64,000 bases of DNA from Slackia piriformis YIT 12062 (lineage in GTDB: Bacteria; Actinomycetota; Coriobacteriia; Coriobacteriales; Eggerthellaceae), in assembly GCF_000296445.1 (NCBI RefSeq), contig NZ_JH815198.1, positions 1,055,114 to 1,119,113 of the forward strand, read 5' to 3'. The notes beneath the pieces are model-generated. The model made no database searches and was not told where the DNA came from. It worked only from the letters and a program-made list of their open reading frames with translations. Position numbers and translations under genes: made by a program. Below are positions 38,727-47,890 of this stretch, piece by piece; positions within the stretch are counted from its first letter, which is position 1, and each line of letters starts with the position of its first letter.

Positions 38727-39517
38727 TACCACACCACATCCTTCGCGTTGAAGACCGGGCCGTCCACGCAGGAGCGCTTCTTGCCCGCAACCGTTTCCAC
38801 CACGCACGAGAGACACGCGCCCACACCGCACGCCATGCGCTTCTCCATGGAAATCCAACACGGCACCTGCGCGTCCTCGGCAATGCCGGCGACGGCGCGC
38901 ATCAAGGGCTCGGGGCCGCAGCAATACACGGCATCGTACTCGCCCGTCGCAAGCGCTTCGCGCACCGGCTCGGTGCAAAAACCAGAGAATCCGACCGAGC
39001 CGTCATCAGTAGCCAGAATAGGATCGCGTCCGAGGAGCTGCGCGTAATCGGCGCGCGTAACCAGCATGGATTCGGTCTGAGCGCCCAGAATCACCTCGAA
39101 AGAACGACCCGCCTGCGCCAGCTCTTCGGCGAACAGGAACAACGGAGCCGCGCCAACGCCGCCGCCGACAAGCAGGATGTTGCCGTCAACAGGCTGCCAC
39201 CCGCGACCCATAGCGCCGATTAAGGCGCACTCGACGCCTTCGGCGTATTGCGTCATGAAGGCCGTGCCCTCGCCTACTACCTGGTAGATGATCTCGATCG
39301 TGCCGTCTTGAACATTGGAGCGATACACCGAGAACGGGCGGCGAAGAATATGCGCCTCCATACCGGGAAGCTGCATGTGGACGAACTGGCCGGGGCGAAT
39401 GGCACGGGCCATCCTCGGCGCCGCAAGCGTGATCTTATACAGACGAGGACCCAGCTGCTCGTTGGCAAGCACGCGGGCTTTCTCGTCGAAGTGTTTCGAT
39501 GGGCTGCAATCACACAT
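38726..39517 (-). CDS. pyrK: dihydroorotate dehydrogenase electron-transfer subunit
   Basis: PyrK carries FAD and a 2Fe-2S cluster for PyrD. The 263-residue protein starts at the ATG at 39517. It has the flavin-binding RPFSVYRS, the nucleotide region [30 protein letters not shown], and the cluster cysteines in [13 protein letters not shown] with the last Cys in KRSCVDGP. Translation is coupled to pyrD by TAATG. Confidence 0.95.
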   Translation of the reverse strand: MCDCSPSKHFDEKARVLANEQLGPRLYKITLAAPRMARAIRPGQFVHMQLPGMEAHILRRPFSVYRSNVQDGTIEIIYQVVGEGTAFMTQYAEGVECALIGAMGRGWQPVDGNILLVGGGVGAAPLFLFAEELAQAGRSFEVILGAQTESMLVTRADYAQLLGRDPILATDDGSVGFSGFCTEPVREALATGEYDAVYCCGPEPLMRAVAGIAEDAQVPCWISMEKRMACGVGACLSCVVETVAGKKRSCVDGPVFNAKDVVW

Positions 39518-39701
39518 GTCGAAACCTTGTCTCTCTGAGTTGGACACGTATTGCGCGCGCTGAAACGACACGTTTCGGCGCGCATGGCATTATTGTACCC
39601 GCCTTTGCTCAAGCGGGACTCCACGTTGCGCGAAGTAGCAGAATACGCCGACATTGCGCATCGTCGCCGCAAGACCTCGCAGCGACCCTCAAAAGCAAAC
39701 G

Positions 39702-39733
39702 CGAAGAAAGGGGACGCGCTTGCGCACGTCCCC
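39702..39733 (-). terminator. terminator-like hairpin between pyrC and pyrK
   Basis: A stem of GGGGACG paired with CGTCCCC, extended by three more pairs around a GCAA loop, is followed by TTTCTTCGC on the minus strand. It lies in the 282-base gap between pyrC and pyrK, about 65 bases after the pyrC stop, and would reduce readthrough from pyrRBC into pyrKDF. The T tract is imperfect. No strong promoter is evident between it and pyrK. Confidence 0.6.
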
Positions 39734-39799
39734 TCTGCCACGAAAGAAGTCGGGAGCTCAAACCAGGAGCCCCACCGAAGAAGTGAGCGCTCGTTCGAG

Positions 39800-41092
39800 C
39801 TATTCGACGATTTCGCCGTTCTCAAGCGTTGCCACGCCGCCGACGAAGACGTCGGTCGCACGGCCTTCAAGCTCGAATCCGATGAAGCCGGAGTTCTTGG
39901 ACTTCGAGACGAATTCGTCGTCGTTGACGGTCCAGGCAACCGTCGGGTCGAAGACGGTGATGTCGGCGACGCTTCCCTCCGCGATCTTGACGGGCTCGAG
40001 GCCGAGAATCTCGCGAGGAGCGATGGCCATAAGCTCGACCATCTCGGAATAATCGATCACGCCCGGCTTGACCAGGTTGGTGAGAACAAGCGCAAGGCTG
40101 GTCTCGAGGCCGGTCATGCCGAAGGGGGCGTACTCGAACTCATGCGCCTTCTCCCATTCCGCATGGGGAGCATGGTCGGTGACGATGGCGTCGATGGAGC
40201 CGTCCTTGACGCCTTCAATCAAAGCCTCGCGGTCTTCCTGCGTGCGCAGCGGCGGGTTGACCTTGAGCGAGGTGTTATAGGTAGAATCAATGTCGTCCTC
40301 GGAAAGGAACAGGTGATGCGGGGTAACCTCGCAGGTAACCGGCAGGCCCTTCTCCTTCGCGGCACGAACCATATCAAGACCTGCGGCGGTGGAGATGTGC
40401 TGGATATGCAGCGGGCATCCCGTCAGCTCGCACATCATGATGTCGCGCGCGATCTGAAGCTCTTCGCCCTGCGCCGGCCAGCCGAGCAGACCAAGACGCG
40501 TGGAGACGACGCCTTCGTTGACCTGGCCAGCACCGACCAGGCTTTCGTCCTGGCAGTGGCTCATGAACACCTTGCCGAACATCTTGCCGTAATCCATGAC
40601 GCGGCGCATCATGCCGGCTTCCTGGATGCCGCGGCCGTCGTCGGTGAAGGCGACAGCGCCGCGAGCCACCATGTCCCCCATCTCGGAGATAATTTCGCCC
40701 TTGAGACCCTTGCTCATGGCTCCGGAGGGATAGACGCGGCACTTGCCCACCTCGGCGGCGCGGGCGATCATGTAGCTGATCACGACGCCGTTGTCGGCAA
40801 CGGGGTTGGTGTTAGGCATGGCGCATACGCCGGTGAAGCCGCCCTTGGCAGCAGCGCGCGTGCCGCTTGCGATGTCTTCCTTGTGCTCGAAACCGGGCTC
40901 GCGCAGATGCACGTGCATGTCCACCAGGCCGGGAACAAGGTATTTGCCGGACAGGTCGCGAACCTCGGCGCCCTCGACCTCGATGTTCTCGGCGACGCGA
41001 GCAATCTTATCGCCTTCGATCAGGACGTCGACGACTCCGTCGAGCTCGACAGACGGATCGACGACGTGAGCGTTCTTAAGAATCAAGGCCAT
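39800..41092 (-). CDS. pyrC: dihydroorotase
   Basis: PyrC closes carbamoyl aspartate to dihydroorotate. The 430-residue protein starts at the ATG at 41092 with GGGAGG 8 bases upstream, overlapping pyrB by 17 bases. It is a type I amidohydrolase: VDMHVHLREPGFEHKEDI (metal HxH), the histidines of VFMSHCQD and IQHIS, and the catalytic VTDHAPHAEWEK. All are present. Confidence 0.96.
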   Translation of the reverse strand: MALILKNAHVVDPSVELDGVVDVLIEGDKIARVAENIEVEGAEVRDLSGKYLVPGLVDMHVHLREPGFEHKEDIASGTRAAAKGGFTGVCAMPNTNPVADNGVVISYMIARAAEVGKCRVYPSGAMSKGLKGEIISEMGDMVARGAVAFTDDGRGIQEAGMMRRVMDYGKMFGKVFMSHCQDESLVGAGQVNEGVVSTRLGLLGWPAQGEELQIARDIMMCELTGCPLHIQHISTAAGLDMVRAAKEKGLPVTCEVTPHHLFLSEDDIDSTYNTSLKVNPPLRTQEDREALIEGVKDGSIDAIVTDHAPHAEWEKAHEFEYAPFGMTGLETSLALVLTNLVKPGVIDYSEMVELMAIAPREILGLEPVKIAEGSVADITVFDPTVAWTVNDDEFVSKSKNSGFIGFELEGRATDVFVGGVATLENGEIVE

Positions 41093-42020
41093 TGTCGGCA
41101 CCTCCCAAAAGCAGATACATTGCAGCCATACGCACGCAGATGCCGGCGTAGACCTGTTCCAGAATGACCGAGCGCTGCGGATGGTCGGCCATGTAGCTGT
41201 CGAATTCGACGCCGCGGTTGATCGGACCGGGGTGGCAGATGATGGCGTCGGGCTTCATGAACTTCTCGCGCTCTTTGGTCAGGCCGAAAAGCTGGTGGTA
41301 TTCGCGCAGGCTCGGGAACGGAGCGCCCTCGAGGCGTTCACGCTGGATGCGCAGCATGTAGACAACGTCGAGCTCGGTGAGAGCGGCGTCCAGGTCTGCG
41401 GTCACATGGTCGGCGCCGAGCACGTCGGGGCGGGCCGGCATGAGCGTGCCGGGGCCGATCAGCGTGACCTCTGCGCCCATGATCTTCAGCGCGGGAACCA
41501 GAGAGCCGCATACGCGGGAGTGTCCGATGTCGCCAACGATGCCGACCTTGAGGCCGTCGAAGGACTGCTTATGCTGCCAGATGGTATAGAGATCGAGCAG
41601 CGCCTGGGTGGGATGCTGATGCTTGCCGTCGCCGGCGTCGATGACGCAAGCCGGCGTATGCTGAGAGATGATGTGGGGAGCGCCCGCATGCTTGTCGCGC
41701 ACGACCACCATGTCGATCTTGTAGGAGTTCAGGGTTGCCACCGTATCGATGAGGCTTTCGCCCTTCACGGTTGCCGTGGAAGAGCCGCCGAAGTTGAGGC
41801 TGTCGGCGGACAGGCGCTTCTCGGCGAGCTCGAAGGAGCTGCGCGTGCGGGTGGACGGCTCGTTGAACATATTCACGATCGTCTTGCCCTTCAGCGTGGG
41901 AACCTTCTTGATAGCACGCTGGTTGACCTCATGAAACGCCTTCGCGGTTTCAAGAATGGTCATGATATCGGTGTCGGAATACTCCGTGATGTCAATAAGA
42001 TGCTTATGGTTGAACGCCAT
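41076..42020 (-). CDS. pyrB: aspartate carbamoyltransferase catalytic subunit
   Basis: PyrB joins carbamoyl phosphate and aspartate. The 314-residue protein has the carbamoyl phosphate motif FNEPSTRTRSSFELAEKRL, DAGDGKHQHPTQALLDLYT, and HPGPINRGVE. It is the Bacillus-like catalytic subunit without a pyrI partner. It sits 2 bases below pyrR's stop. Confidence 0.97.
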   Translation of the reverse strand: MAFNHKHLIDITEYSDTDIMTILETAKAFHEVNQRAIKKVPTLKGKTIVNMFNEPSTRTRSSFELAEKRLSADSLNFGGSSTATVKGESLIDTVATLNSYKIDMVVVRDKHAGAPHIISQHTPACVIDAGDGKHQHPTQALLDLYTIWQHKQSFDGLKVGIVGDIGHSRVCGSLVPALKIMGAEVTLIGPGTLMPARPDVLGADHVTADLDAALTELDVVYMLRIQRERLEGAPFPSLREYHQLFGLTKEREKFMKPDAIICHPGPINRGVEFDSYMADHPQRSVILEQVYAGICVRMAAMYLLLGGADNGLDS

Positions 42021-42022
42021 CG

Positions 42023-42781
<759 letters not shown>

Positions 42782-42797
42782 TTAAAGGACGTTTGAC

Positions 42798-42826
42798 AGT
42801 ATAGCCGTTCCTCGCCTCGTCCGTAA
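42798..42826 (-). promoter_or_regulatory. likely pyr operon promoter
   Basis: TATACT (-10, 42803-42798) has TTACGG 17 bases upstream (42826-42821) as a weak -35 box. Transcription would start just before the PyrR site, and the leader to pyrR would be about 185 bases. Confidence 0.55.
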
Positions 42827-43120
42827 CCCCTTTTCATGAAAAAATGCATCCTCGTGAATATAGGAAGGCTTTTACACATGAGAGGCAGACATGCGCTCTT
42901 GCATCTCGGCGCCGTTCTCGGACCTTGTCACCAAAGCGTCATCGTTTCCTTAAGCTGCGACGGGTACACTTAAACGGCACGTCCGAATCCGCGCATCCGC
43001 CCGATGCGCATTCTTCGTTTTTTCGTCGAAGCCAACGCCAAGTCGAGCCCGCCTCGGCGTGCGACGCGCGCAGCCGGCCGCAAGCGCTCCTGGCTGCAAC
43101 ACCCTGAAGGAGAAAGAACC
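42827..43120. other. intergenic region between divergent pyr operon and the CmpB-type gene
   Basis: Together with the pyr leader it makes a 510-base gap between pyrR and the plus-strand gene. On the plus strand TACACT near 42965 could be a -10 box for the CmpB-type gene, but no convincing -35 box precedes it. I see no further gene. Confidence 0.4.
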
Positions 43121-44311
43121 ATGACCAAGCACGCCCAAGACCTCGCGCCTTCCCTCGTACAGCCTTCAAGGAAGAAAATCCCCCTTGTGCTGAAGGTGTT
43201 CGGCATCCTGCTCATCGTCGTCGGCTCGCTCACCGTGGCCACCATCGCCCTTTCCGCCTTCGGAATCTCTGAAGGCTTCACCAAGTCTTTGTCCGACTAC
43301 GACACCACCACCCTCGTCATCTTCGGCGTGGAAGTGGCGCTCACCGCCGTATCGGGCGTGCTCTATATAGCGCTCGGCGTGTATCTGCTGCGCAACAAGC
43401 GCCGCTTGGCACGGCATGCTCTGGAGACGCTCATCATTTTGGACATCTCCCTTTTCCTCTGCGATGTCATGGTCTACGGATTCAGCCTCCAGGGCATCAT
43501 CGCATCGCTTATCCGCCTGGTTTTGGCCATTGCGCTCATGGTCTATATTGACCCCTCCCTCTCCGAAGAGCGAGAGCTGCGTCGAAAGCTGCGCGACATG
43601 GAGACAAGGGAACGGGCCGAGGAAGGAACGCTCGGACGAGACGAGACCGGCAAGGGTTACATCGAACTCGACTTCTTCAACCTGTTCTGGATTTTCGTCG
43701 TATGCTGCGTTCTGGGCCTGCTCATCGAAACCGTGTATCACGCGATCGTCTTCGGTGGCTACCAAGACCGAGCCGGCGTTCTCTACGGACCGTTTTCTCC
43801 CATCTACGGATTCGGAGCCGTGCTGATGACCGTGGCCCTCAACCGCTTCCACAATAAACCCATTGCGATTATCTTCTTGGTAAGCGCGATTATCGGCGGC
43901 GCCTTCGAGTACCTGACGAGCTGGTTCATGCAGTTCGCCTTCGGCATCGTGGCGTGGGACTACACCGGAACCTTCCTTTCCATAGACGGCCGCACGAACT
44001 TCGTGTTCATGTGCATGTGGGGAGTCCTCGGCTGCCTATGGGTCAAGTTGCTTTTGCCGCGCATGCTCAAGCTCGTCAACATGATTCCCTGGAATTGGCG
44101 CTACAGCGTCACCACCGTATGCGCCGCGCTCATGATCGCGAACGGCGCCATGACTTTGTTCGCCCTGGACTCCTGGTACCAGCGCGAAGCCGGCCATGAG
44201 CCCACCAACGCAATCGAGCGCTTCTGTGCCGAGCACTACGACAACGACTTCATGGAACACCGTTTCCAGAGCATGTCCATCAATCCTGACAACGCAACCC
44301 GCGTTTCCTAG
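43121..44311 (+). CDS. putative ABC-transporter permease, CmpB-type membrane protein
   Basis: The protein has 396 residues from the ATG at 43121, which has AAGGAGAAAG upstream. The N-terminal part holds four hydrophobic segments (about 22-45, 63-87, 101-117, 121-141), a charged linker follows (145-185), and the C-terminal half matches the CmpB domain (PF06541): LIETVYHAIVFGGYQDRAGVLYGPFSPIYGFG and a further four segments. Despite the family name no ATPase or binding protein adjoins it, so a transport role is unproven. It is transcribed divergently from the pyr operon and ends in a strong terminator. Confidence 0.8.
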   Translation: MTKHAQDLAPSLVQPSRKKIPLVLKVFGILLIVVGSLTVATIALSAFGISEGFTKSLSDYDTTTLVIFGVEVALTAVSGVLYIALGVYLLRNKRRLARHALETLIILDISLFLCDVMVYGFSLQGIIASLIRLVLAIALMVYIDPSLSEERELRRKLRDMETRERAEEGTLGRDETGKGYIELDFFNLFWIFVVCCVLGLLIETVYHAIVFGGYQDRAGVLYGPFSPIYGFGAVLMTVALNRFHNKPIAIIFLVSAIIGGAFEYLTSWFMQFAFGIVAWDYTGTFLSIDGRTNFVFMCMWGVLGCLWVKLLLPRMLKLVNMIPWNWRYSVTTVCAALMIANGAMTLFALDSWYQREAGHEPTNAIERFCAEHYDNDFMEHRFQSMSINPDNATRVS

Positions 44312-44687
44312 AGGTACCCTATGCGCTTTCTCTCTTAGACCCACCTGCTTACGCCCGCCTGCCACCATACGGAAGGACGCCTGCGCATCATGCGAGAGAC
44401 CGCCTGACGAAATCGTCCGGACCCACACGAAAAAGCCGCCTACTTGGCGGCTTTTTCACGCAAGCGTAAAGGCGGGCGCCCCGCGTCCATGCACAACCGG
44501 ATGCGGCATGGTACCCAATTGGGTTCGTGGTCAAAATGCACTTATCGGGAGAAAAACCGTCACCGCTTGCCGCCATATTGCTACCGTTTGCCGCCAATAG
44601 TTCCCAAAGGCTGCAAGGCAATAAAAGAGCGGTTGCATTTCCCCTGTTCAGAGCGGCAATGATTCCCTGTTTGCAACAACCGGGTTC
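44312..44687. other. intergenic region up to the IS element, with a short direct repeat
   Basis: Apart from the terminator it has no gene. The 14-base motif ACCGYTTGCCGCCA occurs twice, 21 bases apart (near 44560 and 44581). Confidence 0.6.
44428..44457 (+). terminator. intrinsic terminator after the CmpB-type gene
   Basis: AAAAAGCCGCC pairs with GGCGGCTTTTT around TACTT, so it ends in a T run on the plus strand and is close to symmetric. It lies about 120 bases after the stop. Confidence 0.8.
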
Positions 44688-44754
44688 TGATGTGGCTATA
44701 CTGTTTTGGACGGTTTCATGAGGGACGGAGGGCCCTTTGCGGAAGGAGGCTCCG

Positions 44755-45042
44755 ATGCGCGACCCGAAGCACCCGAGGAAGTTCACCGAGGAGTTCAAGC
44801 GCCAGATCGTGGCGCTCTACGACGGCGGGAAGCCCGCCGCCGAGATCATGCGCGAGTACGATCTCGGCAGGTCGACGTTCCGGCGCTGGGTGAAGCTCGT
44901 CCACGAGACCGGCTCCCCCCCCGCGGCGGACAACCGCACGCCCGAGGAGTCGAGGCTGCTCGAGCTCGAGCGCGAGAACGCGCGACTGCGGATGGAGGTC
45001 GATGTTTTAAAACAAGCGGCGCTGATATTCGCACGAAAGTGA
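44755..45042 (+). CDS. IS3-family transposase OrfA
   Basis: OrfA has 95 residues from the ATG at 44755 (GGAAGGAGG upstream). It has the helix-turn-helix TEEFKRQIVALYDGGKPAAEIMREYDLGRSTFRRWV and a leucine-zipper-like C-terminus (LLELERENARLRMEVDVLKQ). It normally binds the IS ends and, by -1 frameshifting, becomes the N-terminus of the OrfAB transposase. Confidence 0.93.
   Translation: MRDPKHPRKFTEEFKRQIVALYDGGKPAAEIMREYDLGRSTFRRWVKLVHETGSPPAADNRTPEESRLLELERENARLRMEVDVLKQAALIFARK
45006..45012 (+). other. programmed -1 ribosomal frameshift site
   Basis: The heptamer T TTA AAA sits in the orfA frame at VDVLK. A -1 slip here reads FKTSGADIRTKVTVIAAN, which joins orfB in frame. The orfB frame stays open through the whole overlap. 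Confidence 0.8.
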
Positions 45043-45881
45043 CGGTGATAGCGGCCAACGCCCGCCGCTACCCGGTATCGGCGCAGTGCAGGATCCTGGG
45101 CGTCCCGCGCTCGACCTACTACCACATGCTCGCGCACCCGCCGCGCCCGAAGGCCCCCGACCCGATCGAGCCGGACGTGGTCGGCGCCTTCGAGGCGTCC
45201 CGCGGCGGATACGGGGCGAGGAGGCTGAAGATCGTCCTCGCGAGGTCGGGAGTCGTCGCCTCGAGGCGCAGGATATGCCGCATCATGAGGGAGAACGGCC
45301 TGGCGAGCGCGTACTCGGGACGCGCCCCGCGGGGAGGCCGCGGGCCCGCGCAGCCGCCTTCCGCGGGGAATGTGCTGGCGAGGAGGTTCGACGGCCACCC
45401 CCCGCGCACCCACCTGGCGGCCGACCTCACCTACGTCCGCGCCGGCGGCTCGTGGTGCTACGTCTGCCTCCTGGTCGACCTGTGCAACCGCGAGATAGTC
45501 GGCAGCTCGTGCGGGCGGCGCAAGGACGCGCGCCTGGTCAAGGCGGCGTTCTCGAACGTGGACTTCCCGCTAGACGAAGTCGAGATGTTCCACAGCGACG
45601 GAGGGTCGGAGTTCTGCAACTCGGAGATCGACGCGCTGCTCTCGGCCTTCGGCATCGAGAGGTCGGTCTCGCGCCCCGGCAACCCCCACGACAACGCAGT
45701 GGTCGAGTCGACGAACAGGGTGCTCAAGCGAGAGCTGGTGCGGGGGCGCCCCTTCGCCTCGGAGGAGCATCTGAGGACCGAGCTGTTCGACTGGGTGAAC
45801 TGGTACAACAACTGCAGGCTGCACTCGACGCTGGGCTACATGACCCCGGTCGGGTTCAGGGAGGCGGGCCTGAGTCTCTGA
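45039..45881 (+). CDS. IS3-family transposase OrfB (DDE integrase core)
   Basis: The catalytic part of the transposase. As a separate reading frame it starts at a GTG overlapping the orfA stop (GTGA) and has 280 residues; it is more likely made as OrfAB fusion. The catalytic triad is visible: D in LAADLTYV, D in FHSDGGSEF, and E in NAVVESTNR, with the final DWVNWYNNCRLHSTLGYMTPVGF typical of the family. Confidence 0.93.
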   Translation: MTVIAANARRYPVSAQCRILGVPRSTYYHMLAHPPRPKAPDPIEPDVVGAFEASRGGYGARRLKIVLARSGVVASRRRICRIMRENGLASAYSGRAPRGGRGPAQPPSAGNVLARRFDGHPPRTHLAADLTYVRAGGSWCYVCLLVDLCNREIVGSSCGRRKDARLVKAAFSNVDFPLDEVEMFHSDGGSEFCNSEIDALLSAFGIERSVSRPGNPHDNAVVESTNRVLKRELVRGRPFASEEHLRTELFDWVNWYNNCRLHSTLGYMTPVGFREAGLSL

Positions 45882-45912
45882 CCGGATCGCCCAAAAAGAT
45901 GTTGCCACATCA

Positions 45913-46272
45913 TTCCCCGTATCGTTCGTTATTGACCACAAACGCCGAAATACACGCATGCTGTTCCCCCTATAGACCCCTATTGACCACACGGACGAAA
46001 ATACAGCCGCCGCAAGAAACTCAGCGCCATGCGGATGGGCCAACCCTAATCAAGGCCCTGTCCAGAGGAATGGTCCGTCCAGAGGAATTGACCTGTTCGG
46101 AGAAACGCCCTGTCCAGAGGAATTGCCTCCTCAAGGTTCAGTCGCACTTATTATCTATACAACGTAAAATAAGCTTTTGTTCAGGCTTTATTATATTTTT
46201 TCAAACATGGCCCAAAATACCTAAAAGCCTGAGTTTTACGAAATTTTACAGTGTATAGATTCGCAGTTGATA
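45913..46272. other. intergenic region with two families of short repeats
   Basis: No gene is seen. GTCCAGAGGAAT occurs three times (46060-46071, 46077-46088, 46112-46123), and TATTGACCACA followed by a ...CG.CGAAA.TACA stretch occurs twice (near 45930 and 45980). Spacing is irregular, so this is not a CRISPR array. The right part is AT-rich. Confidence 0.7.
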
Positions 46273-46725
46273 TTAAAGAAGTCCTGCGAGACGGGTGTTC
46301 AGAACGAGGTTGTAATAGGTTGCAGCAGCAAGAAGACCAATTCCCACCAAGACAGAAACAACGGCCCAGATCTTCTGTCGCTTCAGATAGGTCTCTTTCG
46401 AAACGCCCATGGACAAAGCCCGGTTGAACGCATAGGGCTGGGAAAGCACGGCGAACGCAAACGTGACTGCCGTAAGCGCCACGAACACGACAATGCCGAG
46501 AACGACAGCAAGAGGCGTCCGCTCCGCTAAGGCGTTCACGAAGCAGGTATCGGCCACAAGCCATAGCGGATAGAACGCTATGGACACCCAGAGCCCATGG
46601 GCGCACCCCCAAATCGGCGGAAGAAACAGAGCTCCGATATTGAGCCGAGGAACGCCCGCGTTCATCTCCTCGACCTCTTTCCGGCGAAGCGCCTGCGCCT
46701 CCTTCTTAGCGATTTTCTTCGACAT
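46273..46725 (-). CDS. membrane protein of unknown function
   Basis: The 150-residue protein has a charged N-terminus (MSKKIAKKEAQALRRKE) and three or four hydrophobic segments (about 30-60, 70-97, 118-140). PPIWGCAHGLWVSIAFYPLWL is a notable conserved-looking block. The gene overlaps the 3' end of the hydrogenase maturation protease gene by 20 bases, so it is translationally coupled to it. I do not recognise the family. Confidence 0.7.
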   Translation of the reverse strand: MSKKIAKKEAQALRRKEVEEMNAGVPRLNIGALFLPPIWGCAHGLWVSIAFYPLWLVADTCFVNALAERTPLAVVLGIVVFVALTAVTFAFAVLSQPYAFNRALSMGVSKETYLKRQKIWAVVSVLVGIGLLAAATYYNLVLNTRLAGLL

Positions 46726-47320
46726 GTCCGGCCTCCTCGCCTATCGCACGCAATGCTACATCGTCCACCATGCTCGTATCGCCGCACGGGGCGCCCTCCA
46801 CGTTTCCGCCCTCGGTCGGCGGAACGAAAACCGTTCCGTCCGCATTGCGAACCTCGACGCCAAGGTCTATGAGCTGCGCGAGCACGCAATCCACCAGAAG
46901 AGGCAGCGCGGCAAAAACATCGGGGGTAAGGCCTTCGGTCAGAGTGGCGGGGCTCATGTTTTCAACCTGCACCCCGAAGCACATTCCGTCGCATTCGTAG
47001 CCCAGTAGCGTCGCAGCCTGAATAAGGTCGATAAGACGCAGATCGTGCAGCGACTGCATGATGCCGTGCCCGCCTATCTCGTCAGGGGCGAAGCGGTATA
47101 CCGTACCGGGTTTCGCATCGGGAACATCGACCGCATCGACAGCAATGACGAAGTCGTAATCGCGCACGACGGGAAGAAGGTCCATGCTCATGCATCCGGC
47201 ATCGAAAAGCGCCACGTTCTCAGGAAGCAAGTAGCGCTCATTCAATTCGTCGTATACGGCCGGACCCGCGCCGTCATCGAGCATAAGCCTGTTGCCCACG
47301 CACAGCACCGCTATCTTCAT
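46706..47320 (-). CDS. hydrogenase maturation protease (HybD/HycI type)
   Basis: These endopeptidases remove the C-terminal tail of NiFe-hydrogenase large subunits after nickel insertion. The 204-residue protein has CVGNRLMLDDGAG, and the nickel-binding residues align as D16, D62 (VIAVDAVD) and H92 (SLHDL), matching E16/D62/H93 of HybD. The C-terminal 45 residues exceed the family length. No hydrogenase structural gene lies in the window, so the partner is encoded elsewhere. Confidence 0.9.
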   Translation of the reverse strand: MKIAVLCVGNRLMLDDGAGPAVYDELNERYLLPENVALFDAGCMSMDLLPVVRDYDFVIAVDAVDVPDAKPGTVYRFAPDEIGGHGIMQSLHDLRLIDLIQAATLLGYECDGMCFGVQVENMSPATLTEGLTPDVFAALPLLVDCVLAQLIDLGVEVRNADGTVFVPPTEGGNVEGAPCGDTSMVDDVALRAIGEEAGHVEENR

Positions 47321-47328
47321 GTTGCTCC

Positions 47329-47745
47329 CTACTCTCCAATCCGCGTCTCAAATACTGCCATCGTGTACGTCGACTTGAAGGCCACTTCCCCATTCGGACG
47401 CGCTATAGAGACCTCCGCCACAACAGTGCGCTTTCCCGCATGCTGGACAACGGCTACAACTGACAGGTATTCGTCCGTGATTCGGGCGGGACGAAGAAAG
47501 TTCGCCGAAACAGTCATGGTCGCATTGTCGTAGCCGTACGTATCGGCCGCACCCGAAGCGGCCTCATCCGCCAGGGCGAGAAGAAAGCCCCCGTGAACGT
47601 TGTCGTATTCGTTCGCACAATCGGCGCCGGGGTACGCGCGCATCTCGAAACGTCCCTTTTCGACGGAGACGAACTCCGAGCGATCAAAGCCCCTCAGATT
47701 CCTGATATGGCTCTTGCAGCTTTCGATAATTCGTTCATCAAGCAT
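47329..47745 (-). CDS. PaaI-family hotdog thioesterase
   Basis: The 138-residue protein has the hotdog signature NVHGGFLLALADEAASGAA near residue 50 and VSANFLRPARI near 82. PaaI-like enzymes hydrolyse acyl-CoA thioesters, often aromatic. Its real substrate is unknown. It lies 8 bases upstream of the hydrogenase protease gene in the same direction. Confidence 0.87.
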   Translation of the reverse strand: MLDERIIESCKSHIRNLRGFDRSEFVSVEKGRFEMRAYPGADCANEYDNVHGGFLLALADEAASGAADTYGYDNATMTVSANFLRPARITDEYLSVVAVVQHAGKRTVVAEVSIARPNGEVAFKSTYTMAVFETRIGE

Positions 47746-47890
47746 AACGATTACCTTTCATGTTTCCCAAGCCCGCGCATACGCGAGCGGACGAACTGAA
47801 GCACATCCTGCGCATAAAGCGAAAACGCCCCGCCCCAGGGCATTACGGTTTGAGAGCGCAAGACCTCTCGAGACTTGAGGCGCCGGGCCA

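Larger units (their letters stand above)
44688..45912 (+). mobile_element. IS3-family insertion sequence (1,225 bp)
   Basis: The ends are imperfect inverted repeats starting TGATGTGGC on the left and ending GCCACATCA on the right, with a further TTTTGGxCG match inside. The flanks carry a 3-bp direct repeat TTC (44685-44687 and 45913-45915), a target duplication. It holds orfA, orfB and a slippery site between them. It is visibly richer in G+C than its surroundings. Everything needed for transposition looks intact. Confidence 0.9.

Noticed and set aside
42793-42798. Perfect TTGACA on the plus strand upstream of the CmpB-type gene
   Set aside because: There is no -10 box at 16-18 bases; the match lies on the opposite side of the pyr promoter and is probably incidental.
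45913-46272. Possible CRISPR array from repeated GTCCAGAGGAAT
   Set aside because: Only three copies, irregular spacing, and no cas genes in the window.
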